In this document: positions 45,360 to 58,800 of the stretch, in pieces | Position numbering within the stretch: position 1 is the first letter of the stretch | Layout of the letters: each line of letters opens with the position of its first letter | From: Reclinomonas americana ATCC 50394 | Taxonomy: Eukaryota; Jakobida; Jakobea; Jakobida | Assembly (NCBI GenBank): GCA_048213135.1 | Contig: PS015038.1 | Location: 72,758-136,757 of the forward strand | Direction: 5' to 3' | Length of the DNA stretch: 64,000 nt | Notes under the pieces: model-generated | Told to the model about the DNA's origin: nothing | Database searches by the model: none | The model's input: the letters and a program-made list of their open reading frames with translations, nothing else | Position numbers and translations under genes: made by a program

Positions 45360-46590
45360 ATGGAGGCGGGGATCTCCGTGCTTGAGCGTCTCCGCGAGTT
45401 CGCGCAGCAGCTCACTCGCACCTGTGTGCACTATGACGCACTCGCCCCGTTTCATCGCGTCGCCACTGCGCCCGTCCGATCGCGGACAACTGCACGAATG
45501 CAACAGGAAGACGATGACGAAGAAAGAGAGGAAGAAGAGCATGCCACACTCGACGACCTTGCTCTATGGAAGCAGCGAGAAGCTCGTCTGCGCAGTGCAC
45601 TCGCGCTGCTGCAGTCTTCGTCATTGTGCGTGCATGTGATCCCCTGCTCTCCTCCTACTCACTCACTCGCACACGCTCGTGCACAGACACGCGACAGAGA
45701 GCAGTGGCAGTGGCAGTCACTCTGCTGCTGCCGACGATGATGACGGCGAAGACGATGATGTGGCGGCGCAAAAGCTCCTCGCCCTGCAACAGGATCTGCT
45801 GCAGGTGGCGGCCGCCCGATCGACGCAGCTGACCCTGGTCGCCCGCCTGCACCAGTCGGCCGCACTGCAACGCATGCTCGACAAGCCCGAGGCCGAGCGC
45901 ACCGCCGAGGAGCGATTGTGCATGTCGGTGCGTGTTGCTCACTTCACGATCCTATTTGATCTTCTCCTCCTCACCGCGGCGATCGCGCACAGAACATGGC
46001 GCTTCGTGACGAGCTGGCGTTGGAGTTGCTGCGCGAGAGTGCGGCGTTGTCGACCACCGAGGATCGACTGTGGGCCATTCGTGCACGCAACGCCAAGCTG
46101 ATGACCGAGAATCGCGCCATGCAGCGTGAAGTCGAGGCCGTGGAGCAGGATCGCTTTGCGGCACGGCGGCGACGACGAGCTGCAGTCGGCACTCCAGCGG
46201 ACTGGATTCGCGAGATACGCGAGATGGAGGTGCACAATCGAGCCTTGGCGCACATGCTCATGGTATGCATGCATGCTGTCCAGGGTCGCGCGATTGCACC
46301 TCACCTCGTCGACGCAGGTGCTGGTCATGGACAGTGGGTACGACTGGTACAGCGACCCGGCGATGCAACCGGTGATGCTGAGCCTGGAGGCAGAGGAGAA
46401 CACCGACTGCCATCGACGCAGTCGCGAACTGGCGGAGCTCTTTGGCGCGCCACCAGCTGCGACGTCGTCGCTCAATTTTCCGAGCTCCTCGGCCTCCGGA
46501 TCGCAAGCAATGCAAGTCGATCGCGACGACGGTGACGATGACGCTGCTGCTGCTGCTGTTAGTGATGACGAGGATGATGGCCCCTCATAA
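45360..46590 (+). CDS. CENP-H-like coiled-coil kinetochore protein
   Basis: Exons 45360-45625, 45696-45927 (or from 45685), 45993-46262 and 46318-46590 (TAA), phases consistent; about 346 residues. Mostly helical: EAGISVLERLREFAQQL, AQKLLALQQDLLQVAAARS, RDELALELLRESAALSTTED and REIREMEVHNRALAHMLM. The last helix is followed by VLVMDSGYDWYSDPAMQPVM. The pattern 'helix, S-G-x-[DN]-W-x-x-D-P, short helix' near the C-terminus is what CENP-H/Mcm16-type proteins show. The acidic, Ser-rich tail ends the protein. CENP-H belongs to the inner-kinetochore CCAN. The assignment rests on this one motif and the coil layout. An ATAAATAAA stretch at the stop may serve in 3' end formation. Confidence 0.5.
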
Positions 46591-46641
46591 ATAAAGCAAG
46601 AGAGCGACTAGTTGCATGCAGGACATTGACTAGATTCGACG

Positions 46642-49634
46642 ATGATGGTGAGATGCGGCAACATGCTCCCCCCTCTCTGTCTCTCTGTTCTCTCACTCTC
46701 GTTCTCGCAGCGCCACCGCGCAGAGCAGTCGACTCACTCGACAGCCACCAGCGTGCAACAGCACGATGTTGTTGCGCAACTGCATTTGCAATGACGCAAG
46801 TTCGTTCACCACATTGACTCTCGACACTTGGGTGAGTGCAGGTGGCCAGCGGCAAGCAGGAGCCACCTCGCAACCCTCCTCCTCCCCCGCCCACCTCACA
46901 GTACCGTCTGACTGCGCGACTGGTGCTGCTGAGCATTGCGCTGTCGTATGCGGCGGCCTTTCTGTCACTCTACTCGCAACTGCCGGGACTGTACCATCGT
47001 ACGGGCCTCACACCAGTGGAGTCGTACATGGAACGTGTGCGACAGGAGTATCCGCTGAAAGGAGCAGCGGCCAAGACGGCGGCCACGATGCGATTTGGAG
47101 TGTTGCCGACGGTGTTGTGGTTCAGTGAGAGTGTGTTTCACATGGACGTGGACTCAATGCTCGATGTGCTGTGCCTCGTCGGTGTTGCGTAGCCACCTTC
47201 CACTGCAGCCGCGCCTCAGACATGAGAGATACTGAGTCTTGTTATGTTTTCCTCGTCGTCAGGCGGCGCTGGCGTTCTTGGTGGCCATCGACGTGGGACC
47301 CAGCATGCTGTGGTTCACGCTCATGTGGGTGGCCTATCAGTCGCTGTATGCCGTCGGGCAACGCTTCTTGTCGTTCCAGTGGGATATCTTATTGTTGGAG
47401 GCCGGATTCCTGGCCATTTTGCTGGCACCTCTGCCGCTGGTGCCAACCATCCGCAAGTGGCGTGGTCTGCCGCCGGCGGAACCCTCCAATACGTCGCTCA
47501 TCTTGGTTCGCTGGCTCCTCTTTCGGCTGATGTATGCCAGTGGTGTGGTGCGTTGCGTCGACGCGCATGTTTGCAGTCGACCGCATGATGCTCACCAACA
47601 ACACTTGTCGCCCAGGTCAAACTCACCAGCGAGTGCCCGACGTGGTGGGGACTGACGGCCACCAATTATCACCACGAGGTGAAGAATTGTCGTCGACCCA
47701 CACACATACAACAACTCACTCATGCCTCCGCACAGACTCAATGCCTGCCGACACCACTCGCGTGGGTCTGTCCTCATTTTCATTCCCACATTCACCAGCA
47801 CACTGTGCACTAACTGTGCGCTCTCCCATGGCACAGTACTTTCACTTCCTGCCCAACTGGTGGCATGAGGTGGAGGTGGCGGGCACGTTTGTCATCGAGA
47901 CGATATTGCCCTTCCTCTTCTTCTCGCCCTTCCGGCTGCACCGCATCGTCGCCGGCCTCGCGCAGATTGCGCTCATGGTGGTCATTGCCTTGTCGGGCAA
48001 CTACAACTTTTTCAATCTCCTGTTGCGTCTGTCACATCTCGTGCGCTACTTCCAAAGTGTGCTGATTGCGAGCGTGCGCAGCACGGCCGGCCTGAGCATC
48101 AGTTGCCTCGACGACGACTTCCTCTCACTCGTAGTGTGGCGTCGTGACCCCGTTAATTATCCTGCGCGCCTACCCAGCAAGCAGAAGAAGAAGACTTCCT
48201 CCGTCGGCACCTCGTTCGTCGCCTGGTTGCTGCTGGTGCTTTTCGTTGGCGCCACTGGCTACTTTGGTTTCCGGGTGCAGTGGCTGCCAGAGAAGCATGT
48301 GCCGCTACATCTGGAGCTCGCCATCGATTCCGCCGGGCTCTACGATTTTATGTGGTGGTCGTTGCCGGCGGGCGTGATTGTCGGCGCACTGGCTCTTTTC
48401 TTTGCGGTGCGGCGCGATGCACTGCGTGCCGTGTACGACTCGGACAAGGAGCCCGAGTCGCTGTCGCTGTCTGGCAAGTCACCCACCGCCGCCGACAAGG
48501 TGCGTGTAGATGCATGCACCTCAGCATATTGTTCACCGTCGCCCATGTTCTCGCCACACAGTCATCCGTGTCGTGCTGCACGTACATGTCAGTTGTGATG
48601 GCGCTGCTGGCAGTGGTGGTGATTGTGCTGGTGGCGCTCGCCGTGTTCACCGTCTCGCTCCCGGCGTTGTATGTGGTGCATTCAAAGGCGGCTCAGGAGC
48701 AGCTGCCGCCAGTGTTGACGCGGGCGCATTCGCAACTGAGCAACGTGCCAATTGCGCGCAGTGGTGCGTGTGCTCCACAGTCGTCCGCCACACTCCCCCA
48801 CCCTCCCTCACATCCTTTCTAATATATTCGCTGCAGTGCTGTCGTACTACGGATACGGTTTGTTCCGCAGCATGACCACCAGCCGCCCGGAGGTCGTCAT
48901 GGAGGGCACGCGCAAAGCGAAACCAACAGAGAGCGATTGGATTGAGTACGACTTTTACTAGTTGCGTTTATGTGCGCAGTTAATTCTCTCTCTCTCTCCC
49001 CCTCGCACCGCCTTCTCACACCTCGCGCAGCAAGGCTGGCAACGTGACGCAGGCGCCCCGCTGGAACGCCCCGCATCAGCCTCGTCTCGACTGGCAGATG
49101 TGGTTCGCCGCCCTCAGCTCGTACCAGAGCGAGTCGTGGATTGTGAACCTCGCCGCCAAGCTCCTCGACAACGATCCCCACGTGCTGGCACTGATGAGCG
49201 GCCACAATCCGTTCGCCGACAAGCCACCGCTGTATGTGCGCGCCACTCTGTACGATTATCGGTTCGCGGCGCCACCTGCCGACGTGCATCCGTTCTTGGC
49301 TCGCGGTGGACCGTGGTGGACGCGAACCAAGGAGAGGGAGTACTTGCCGGCCCTGGAGAAGAACAATGGTGCGGTGAAAGGATACAATGTCGCCCTTTTG
49401 CTGAGCACTGTCAGCGAACTCACCGATCGACGGCTATTCGCACACACAGGATCTCTTGTGCGGTTCCTCGCCGACAACAAGTGGGATATCAAGCCGCTGC
49501 GTCGCGAGGAGCTGACGCCGGCCGCTCAAGTGGTTGCGCAGATTCGCGAACAGCCGAACCTGGTGTGTTGGATCTGTTGTGCGGCCGCGGTGATTTATGC
49601 GATCAAGTGGCTGCTCTTCCGGTGCGGACCATGA
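46642..49634 (+). CDS. Lipase maturation factor (LMF) family ER membrane protein
   Basis: Exons 46842-47183, 47263-47547, 47616-47678, 47736-47765, 47837-48021, 48082-48499, 48562-48763, 48837-48960 and 49031-49634, every phase closing, about 750 residues. A probable six-base first exon (ATGATG, 46642-46647) supplies the start. LMF signatures: [92 protein letters not shown], and [20 protein letters not shown] near the C-terminus, with about nine hydrophobic segments between. LMF1 in animals is needed for folding of lipoprotein lipase and other disulfide-bonded proteins in the ER. Three introns have GTTGCGT donors (47184, 48022, 48961); the one at 48022 is also open in frame, so it could be mistaken for coding. 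Confidence 0.92.
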
Positions 49635-49819
49635 GGTTGTGCGAGTAAAAAAAGAGTCTACATTTTCGTTTTTCACGTGTGTAATAAGTACAACAACAGC
49701 TTGTTATTATGGATGCATTACAGGCTCTTTGTGATCCGTTCGACTTCACGCCTTACAGCGGCTGCACAAAGAGACCACACACTTGTCAGCACATGTGGAG
49801 TACAACTGCAAAAAGCAAA
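49635..49819. other. Short spacer between convergent genes
   Basis: Lower-GC sequence between the LMF stop and the stop of the ARM gene; nothing recognisable. Confidence 0.5.
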
Positions 49820-52800
49820 TCACGCACCACTCGAACTGGACAACGTGTGCAAAATTGATGATGCAGCGCGACTGACGCTAGCATCGGAGGAGCGCGAGGC
49901 CTTCACCAGTGGCGCCAGGCCGTTGTTCTCCATGATTTCCAGCGACGCCGTGGCGGCAAAGAGCATCAGCAGCTTCAACGCCAGTGTGATGACCTCCGCA
50001 TCGTCGTGCGTATCGAGAATACGCACAGTGGTCACCACGCCGCCCTCCAGTCGGATGACTGACAGATTTTCCTCTGCGAGCACACACGCAGAGTCAGCAT
50101 TCGTGTGTATGCGCGCAAAATCGAAAGAAACAATGTGTGGAAGGCGTACCATTGGTGGCCAGTGTTGACAGCGCCTTCAGGGCAGCCGACAGCACACGCA
50201 GATCCTGCGCATTGTCCAGCTGGCGCAGCAGAGCCGGGATGGCGCCACGCTTGCGAAGATCCACTTTGCCTGCGCCAAGTGAGGTAACGATTGAGTCAAC
50301 AACTCTTCCGGCCAGCTCACAGTCGACTTGAGACACACCAGACGGCACGCCCGCCAGATTCTGCAGCGTCGAGATGGCGTACAGCTTGGCGTCCATGTCC
50401 TCGTCGTTCATGCAGCGCATAATGTCGGCAGTGCCACCAATAACAATCACTTGCGCCGCATTCGTCTCTGCGCGAGCACCCAAGAGGTGTGAGAGATCGA
50501 GCAACACCCACGCATCAACAGCGCGACGTGTCAACTCACCGTTGAGCGTCGCATTGTACAAGCAGCGCAGTCCTGCACGCCAGTAGAGAGTGAGCAAATG
50601 ACACGAAAAAGAAGGCAAGGCGACCGATCGGTGTGTGTGTGGCTCTCACCATATCTCTTGGTCTCGGCATCGGTCGAGCTGATGACACGCACCATGGGCT
50701 CCAGACCGCCGAGCTCACGAATGGCCTCCTTGTGTTGCTTGTTGATACTGATGCACACAAATGAAGCACAGGGTGAGTGACTCAAGACGCACTCGACATT
50801 AGCAAAGACGACAGTGAGTGACGCACGACATGTTGATGAGGCAGCCAATGGCAGCACGCTTCGTCTCCACATCCTCGTGGTCGAGCAGGCGCAACACCGC
50901 GCGCAAACCGTCATTGTCGAACACGATGGTGCGGTTCTGGGCGTTGATGGACAGGATGCTGAGAGCGCGCATGGCGTACTTGGTGGTCGCCGCGTCACCA
51001 CTGCATGGACAAGAGAGAAACACGGAACATTTGAGTCACCGAGGCGGACGCACGCACGCACTCCCCACAACAACAAAGTGCAATGGTACGTGCCTGTAGA
51101 GCGCGCGCAACAACAGGGGCACGCCACCGAGGCCAGCAATCTCCACCTTGGACTCGTCGTCGAATGAGAGGTTGCGCANNNNNNNNNNNNNNNNNNNNGG
51201 CGACAGGACCTCTGCGCGTTGACGCGTGTTTTTTTCAGTCACCAACAACCACAAACGAGCGAGAGAGAGGAAGGGAGATGCACGAACCGCCAAGTTGATC
51301 AGTGAGGTGCGTGCGCAGCGAGGCCACCACCTGCTCCACACCGGCATGCACCAAGAACTCGGTCTTGGCCTGCTCGATGGAGCACAAGTTGGCCAGGCAG
51401 ACGGCGGCGTTGATTTGTGAGTCAGCCTGCCATCGATAAACACATATTGAGTTGAAAACTAGAGGCAAACAAACAATTCACGCCCCGTCGTGCTCGCACA
51501 AACCTCACGTGCGGCCAGCAACTCGATGAGGACCTTGACGAGGCCGAGCTTGACCATCTCCGGTCGCGCATCCGCCTCGCTGCTCAGCTCGGCCACAATG
51601 GCCAACAACTGCGCACGCAGCATCTGCATCGCCTCGGCCGTGGAGGTGACGTGGTGCAGGAAGAGTCGAACGATGCGCGCGACAAAGTTCATCTTCTTGA
51701 TCAGCTGCACCGTCTCCTCGAAGCGCAGCAACTGCGACACACAGCTGAGGCTCTCCTTCACCGTGTCGGGATCGCGGGAGGCGACAGCCTGCAAAATGAC
51801 CGGCAGGCCATTCAAGCGCATCACATCCTCCGAGAACGTGTCGTGTGCGCAGAAGAAGGTCAGCGACTTGGCGGCGAATCGCGCCGTCACCGTGTCGTTG
51901 CTGGACACCGCATTGAGCATCACCGGGAGGCCACCGAGACGCAAGAACTCGGTCAGGTTCTCCTCTGCAACCACCGGCGACGTGAGACCTCACACACTTT
52001 TCGACAGAAAAGTTCTCAGGCACAGCACACATGACGCACGGTTGATGAGCAAGTTGGAAATGGTGCGCGTGGCATAGCGACGCGTCTCCACGTCGGACAG
52101 CTCGAGCACGTGCAGCAGGGCGGGGAGACCGCCATGTCCGCGAATCTCAATCTTGTTCTTGGCTGCGCGACACAGATCAGACACCAGCGAAGAAACGGAA
52201 GCAAGAGGAGCGACACATGAACGTACCATTGACGGACAGGTTGATCAGAGTGCCCGCAGCGCTGCGTCGCACGTCAATGTCGGGCGAGTGCAGGCACTCA
52301 ATCACCTCCGGAATGCCGCCGGCTGTGCGAATCTCCACACGGTTCTCGGCTGTACCACCAATCATCGTGAGAGGGTGCGACACATCACGACGAAACAAAT
52401 GGCAGCGTGTGGACGAAACTGTTGATCGACAGGACCATCAGTGCTCGAATGGCACCCTTCTTCACTTCCAGATCGTCGGAGCGCAGGCAGTCGACCAGCA
52501 CCGGAATACCACCGGCTTCACGGATTTGCACCTTGGTGTTGGCTGCACACTCACGGGTCAGCCACTTTCCCATTTTTTCGCGCCCCAACAAACCACCCCA
52601 CTCTGGCTCACCTGCAAAACTGAGCGAGCGCAACGTCTTGACGGCATCACGTCGCAGCAGCTCGTCGTTGCGGAAGCCTGCCAGCTGGATGAGGTACGGC
52701 ACCACGCCCCGGCCGACGACGAGTCGTTCGTTCTCGTCGTTGACAGAGAGCGACCGAATCAGTGCCATGGCAGCGAGTCCGACCTCTCGGTTCGGCGGGT

Positions 52801-55800
52801 CAATCATCACGTCCACAGTCGGGTCCAGGCCGCCCGCCTTGCGAATGTCCTCTTCCGCACCCTCGTCCATGCACAGCACATTGAGGATGCGCAGCGTGTG
52901 CTTCTGCACCTCCGGTCCGGTGTGCTGGATGAGCGCGGTGAGACGGCGCAGGGCATTGGCCTGGCGAACCTCCGATCGCACCGCCGCTGTTCGATTGTAC
53001 ACACGCGTGTAAGCAGGGGAGCACCATCAATCAGCATCANNNNNNNNNNNNNNNNNNNNAAATTGGTCACGCTCAAAGTTGGTTGCCGAGCCGACACGAT
53101 CAAGCTCCTCCTGCAACTGCAGCACCTTGATGGCCGCATCGTCGAGCTGCGACAGCCGTCCTGTCAGCTTCTCCACCTCAGATCTACGTAAAGGAGAGTG
53201 GAAATCGTCGTGAGGGCAGGTGTCAAAAATCACTGGCGCAACTGCGTCAGTCAGCACACGCAACTTGAGTGCATCTCGTTCCTGGAACATGGCGTCGATC
53301 TGCTCCGGCGAGTAGCGTGCCGCCTTGCGCGTGCTGTTCTTCAGCTGCTGCATCTCGGCATCACGCGTCACCAGCTCACGGCGTGCATCCTCCAAGTCCT
53401 TGCGTGTGTCGCGCAACTCTGCCAGCACCGCCTGGTACGACTGCTCGGCGTGCGTGCTCTGCTTGAACAGCTCGCGCTCGTAGTCGTGGATCTTGTCGGC
53501 GGCGGCACGGCCGAGGCTCAGGTCGGCGGTTTCCTGGAGGCTCTTGTTCTGCCGCTCCAGTCGCTCCACCGTGGCCTCGAGTTCGGCGACACGAGCGAGA
53601 CGTGCGCTCATCGCATTGCGCTCGTTCTCAGCACGGGTACGCAGCTCCTCGGACACGGCCAACTTGCTGGCCACGTCGGCCACCTCCGAGTCGGCGTGGC
53701 GCGAAATCTTACGAATCTCGTTCTCCAGCGCCGTGATGCGGTCGTTTGCCTCGCGATAATCCTTCATCGGCACAGTGCGATCGCGCTCCTCGGCCTCCGT
53801 CTGCTGACCCATGGTGTTGCGACGGCGAGTGCCCTCCTCACCGCGTCGCAGCTGAGCCTCGGCATTCTGCAATGCCACGGTGCTGCACAACAGTGTCAGA
53901 TGCCAGAATGACGCAAGAACGGCGCCCGACTTCTACAAAAAAAGACTCACCGATCCTGCAGCTCCTCCTGCAACCGCTGCACCTCCTCGCGCATCTGCCG
54001 CGACTGGTTCTCAAAGTGCAGACCCTGCTTCTCCAACTCCTCGGTGAGCGTGTAGACCTTCATCGAGGCCTCGGTGCCCTCCTCCTTGGCGTTGGTGCGC
54101 AGAATGTGCAGCACATTCTCCAAGTCGCTGATCTTTTGCGTCAGAGCCAGATTCTCCAGGTTGAGGGTGTGCAGCGCACGATCACTGTTGGCGCGCTGCA
54201 GCTCGGCAAACTCGGCTTGCTCCTGCACACGGGCCTCCTTGTCGTGGGCATGCTGCTGCGCCGCCTCCTTGGCGGCGGCTTGCAGCTCGCGAACTTGCTC
54301 TTGCAGATCGTCCAGGTGCTGATGGTAGAACTTGCCCTGCTGTGTGAGCTCCTGCTGGACCTCGCGCAACTTGAACTCGGTGGCAGCCTGCTCGGCCTCG
54401 GCGCGCTTGCGCGCGTCGTGCATCACCGTCAGCTCCTTGCGCATACGGTCGAGCGCCTCGCCCTCCGTCTTGGCACTCAGGAAATCGGCCATCAGGCGCT
54501 CGTGGTCGCTGATGGCACGATCACGGTCGCCCTGCGTACCCGACACCTGCCGCTGCAGCGACTCAATCTCCGCGCGCAGGCGGTTCGCCTCCTGCGTGGA
54601 GGCCTTGTCGGCCACCACCAACTCGTGCTCCAACGTCTTGACGCGCTCCTCGGCCAGACGTGACCACTCCGCGTGCTGCGACTGTGCATCGCGCAACGCC
54701 GACTGCGACTTGAACAAGTCGCGCTCGGTTTGAGCCAGCTGCGCTTGCACTTGCTGCAAGAGTCGACGAGTGTTGCGCTCCGAGTCTGTCAGCGTCGCCT
54801 CCGATTCCTCGGCCAACTCACGCACTTGGCCGATCTGACGCTGCACGTCGCGCTCCGTGGCCGCCAACTCCACCTCCAGCACGCCCACACGACGGGCCGC
54901 AGCCGAAGCCTCGTCCTCTGCCTCCTTTCGCACGCGCTCGGCCTTGACCACGCGTTTGCGCTCCTCGGCCAGTTCGTCTTGCGTGCTCTTGAGCTGTTTG
55001 TGAATGAAAGTGTTGTAAGCAGCGAGGCAATCAGGTTGCTTTTGACAAACACACAGCACGTACCATTTGCTCCAGCGCCTGCACAGCGGCACGCGCCGAC
55101 GCCACGTCGCCGAGATTGTGCTTCAGCGAGTCAACCTTGTGCTGCAACTCCGACACCGAGGACTCGCGCGAGGCAGCCTCGACTCGGTTGGCCTTTTCGA
55201 GAATCTCGACTTCGCGCTCCAAATGGCGCACCCGCTCGACGCCAGCATGCTCGCGCTCCACGGCCGAACGCAAGTCACCCCGCAGCTTGTCGCGCTCCTG
55301 GGTCGCCAGTGCCAGTGCCTCGCGCGCCCCAATCAAATCGGCATCGGCCTTGCGTAGCTGGGCACGCAGCTCCGGCACAGTGTCTGCGGTGCGACGGGCA
55401 CCGTCCAGCTCCGACCGCAGCTCCTCCACCGACTGAGTGAGATTCGACTGCACCGCCAATCCTCGATCGGCCACCAAGTCACGCTCGGAGCGCAACAGCG
55501 ACAACTCCTCCTCCAGACGCAGAATGTAATCTGCGGCCTCCCGCTCGCGCTCCAGGCACTCCAGACGCTGACCCTCGGACGAGTCCTTCAACGCCTGCAT
55601 GTGCATCAACTGACCCTTCAACGAGGCAATGGTCTGGAAGTGCTCCTTCTCGCGCTCGGTCGACTGCTTGGCGTTGGCGTCACCGGCCACCACCACGCCA
55701 AGTTCGCGGCGCAGCATATCCAGTTCCTCTGCGTGCGAATGTCAGACGAATTGTGCTGACAATCTCATGCAGTGTGTGGACGGACGCACCTTGCAGCCCA

Positions 55801-58800
55801 GCAGCCTCGCTNNNNNNNNNNNNNNNNNNNNCGCATCCTGCGTGCGTGCCAACTCCTGCTGCAACTCGTTCGCCGTCTTCTCCACCGCAGTGAGCGCGGC
55901 ACGATGACCCTCACCGGCCTCCACCGATGAGCGCATCTGCGCGACCGCCGTCGTCAGATCGGAGACCTGCCGCTCGCCGCCGCTCAGTGAGGCGTCAAGC
56001 ACCGACAACTCCCGCTGCAGCGCCATGGCACGCTCGCGTGCCGCCTCCTCGCTGGCCGCGGTGCTGGCCAGACGCCGCTCCAACAGCTCCGCCTGTCGCT
56101 TGAGGCCAGACACCTGTTGTTCACTGGCGTCGCGCTGCCGTTTGAGCTCCTCCACCGAGCTCTCCAGCAACGCCACACGATGCTCCGCACTGCGCTTGTC
56201 GACATTCAGTTCGTCGATACGGCGCTGGATGGCCTCGGCAGGCTCCAGGCGCAGGCGCTCGTTCTCGGCCGCCAACAGCGCCAGCTCCTTGCGCAGCTGC
56301 GAGGTGACCTGCTGTGCGGCTTCGTCGACCTCGCGCAAGGCCTGCACTTCGGCCTGCAGACGCATGATCTGCGAGTGCTGGTCGTGGGCGAGCTTGTCCT
56401 TGGCAATCAGCGACTCGCTGTACGAGCGCAGATTGTGCTGCAGCGACTCGAGCGACTGCGACGCCGCGTCGGCACCCAGTGCTTCGCCGCGAAGCGAGCT
56501 CAGCTGTTGTTGCAGGGTCTGCAGCGCACCGCTCTGCTGCTGCAACTCGGCCTCGGCGTTCTTCTCCAACAACTGCAACTCGACCTCCAGTTGGCGCTTG
56601 CGCGCCGCACCCTGCCGCTCGCGCTCCTCCAGCACCGTCAAGTCGTCACGCAGACGCACGACCTTGGCGCGTTCCGACGCCAGCAAGTCGGCCTGCGACT
56701 CGACCTTGCGCACCAATTTCTGCAACACGACATTGTTTCAGCAGCCGCAGCAGTGACACACGGACGGAGGCGAGTGAGGGAAAACAAACCTCGAGCTTGG
56801 TACCCGGATCGTCGGTCGGGGACACCAACGTGGCCGGGATGGCCTTGAAATGGCGCTGCCACTGGTCGATTTCCGCACGCAAGCGGACACCCTCGCGCTC
56901 CTTCTCGTGGCTCAGCTTGGACAGCTCCTCGCGCAGCAACTCCGCCTCCTCTGCCAACGCACGGTTGTAGGCCACGGCCGACACCTCCATGTCGGTGGCT
57001 TCGGCGAGACGCCTCTCCTTCTTGGTGCGGTCCAACGATGCAGAGGCCACGTTGCGCTCCATGTCGGTCAGTGCCTTGCGCAGCGCCGCAGCATCGTCCT
57101 TGGCCGCCTGCAGCTCCTTCTCCACACCGCCGCTGTGTTGCAGACGATTCTGCAGCTCCGCCAGCTGCTCCTCCAGCTGTGCAATCTGCGTGTTCTTCGT
57201 CGCCGTCACATGCTCAGTCTCCAGTGCGGCCAGGCGGACCTCCTGCTCCAGCAGTCGCATCCGCTCGGCCGACGTGTTCTCACGCTCCGCGCCGCTGGCG
57301 AGTTGCGCGCGCAGCTCGTCAATCATTCGCTGCTTGTCCGTGACATCGCGCTCCAGACGGCCACGTTCCTGCACAAGCCGACGACAACAATGTGANNNNN
57401 NNNNNNNNNNNNNNNNNNNNNNNNNNNNNNNNNNNNNNNNNNNNNNNNNNNNNNNNNNNNNNNNNNNNNNNNNNNNNNNNNNNNNNNNNNNNNNNNNNNN
57501 NNNNNNNNNNNNNNNNNNNNNNNNNNNNNNNNNNNNNNNNNNNNNNNNNNNNNNNNNNNNNNNNNNNNNNNNNNNNNNNNNNNNNNNNNNNNNNNNNNNN
57601 NNNNNNNNNNNNNNNNNNNNNNNNNNNNNNNNNNNNNNNNNNNNNNNNNNNNNNNNNNNNGGAGCAGAACGCACAGCGACTGGAGCAAGTGGCGGCTCTG
57701 CGTGGCGAGATGAGCGGCAGCGCGCGTGAGGCCACCACCATGGCCGAGTTGCAGCAGTTGTTTGAGCAACAAAAGGCGGAGAGTCAGCAGACCGCCGCCG
57801 CCATGCATCGGTTCGTCACATCAGTCTCGTCCCTCTCTCTTTTTTGTTTTTTCGTCACTGATGATTTCCCTTCCTATACTCCACAGTCTGCAACGCGATC
57901 TGCTGGCGAGCCGTGCCCGCGAGGCCGAGTTGGCCGAGCGTGAGGAGACGGCCACCAAGCGTACGCTGGAGTTGCAGCGCGAGTTGTTGCTGCACGAGCG
58001 TGCGGCCACCTCACTGGACTCGGCGCTGGCCACGGCATCCTCGTCGCTGCAGCAGCAGCGCGCCGATGCCGCAGCGACCTCGGTCGACCGTGACGCGCAT
58101 GCACAGCGCCTGCGTGAGGCGGAAGCTCGTGTTGCGACACTGGAGGAGGAATCGCGACGCCTGAATGCCGCGCAAAGCAGAATGCAACGGCAGTTGACGG
58201 AGGCGTCGGATCGCGAGAGTTCGGCGGAGCGCAAACTGGCCATCATGGAGGACGAGTTGCGACTGGCGCAGGAGGGTGCAGCCGTGGCACTTCGAGAGCA
58301 CGCGGCTGTGGAAGTGAGTCTGCACGAACGCATCAGTGCGCTCACCCGCGACATGGAGGCGGCGCGTGTCAGTGCCTCCGGCGAACTCGGCGCGCAGCTG
58401 AACAGCAAGGATCGCGAGCTGCAGCAAGTGGTGCGGCAGCTGGCGGACGCGAAGCGAGCCACCACCCGTCTGGAGGAGGAGCGCGAGTCAGCGCGCGACC
58501 GTGAGCGAGTGGCACGCGACCGCATTCTCAAGCTCGAGGAGGAGCTGCGTCTGCGGGAGCGCCACTTGACCTCGTACGAGGGCGAGTTGCAGGGCCAGGC
58601 CGTGGCCGCCGCCAGTGCCGCCGGCGAGCGTCGTGGTGCAGCCGAGACCCGTGCGACCCTGGAGCAGGAGCTGGCCAACAAGGAGCGCGCTCTCGGTGTG
58701 CAATCTGCCGAGGTGGAGAGGTTACGCAAGCAACTCAAGGATGCTACCACACGCCTGGCCGGTGTGGAGGAGGAGGCTCGTGACGCCACAAAGCAGGTGT

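Noticed and set aside
48022-48081. In-frame readthrough of the LMF exon 47837-48499
   Set aside because: The frame is open, but splicing at GTTGCGT/CAG removes about 20 residues that family members lack and keeps phase.
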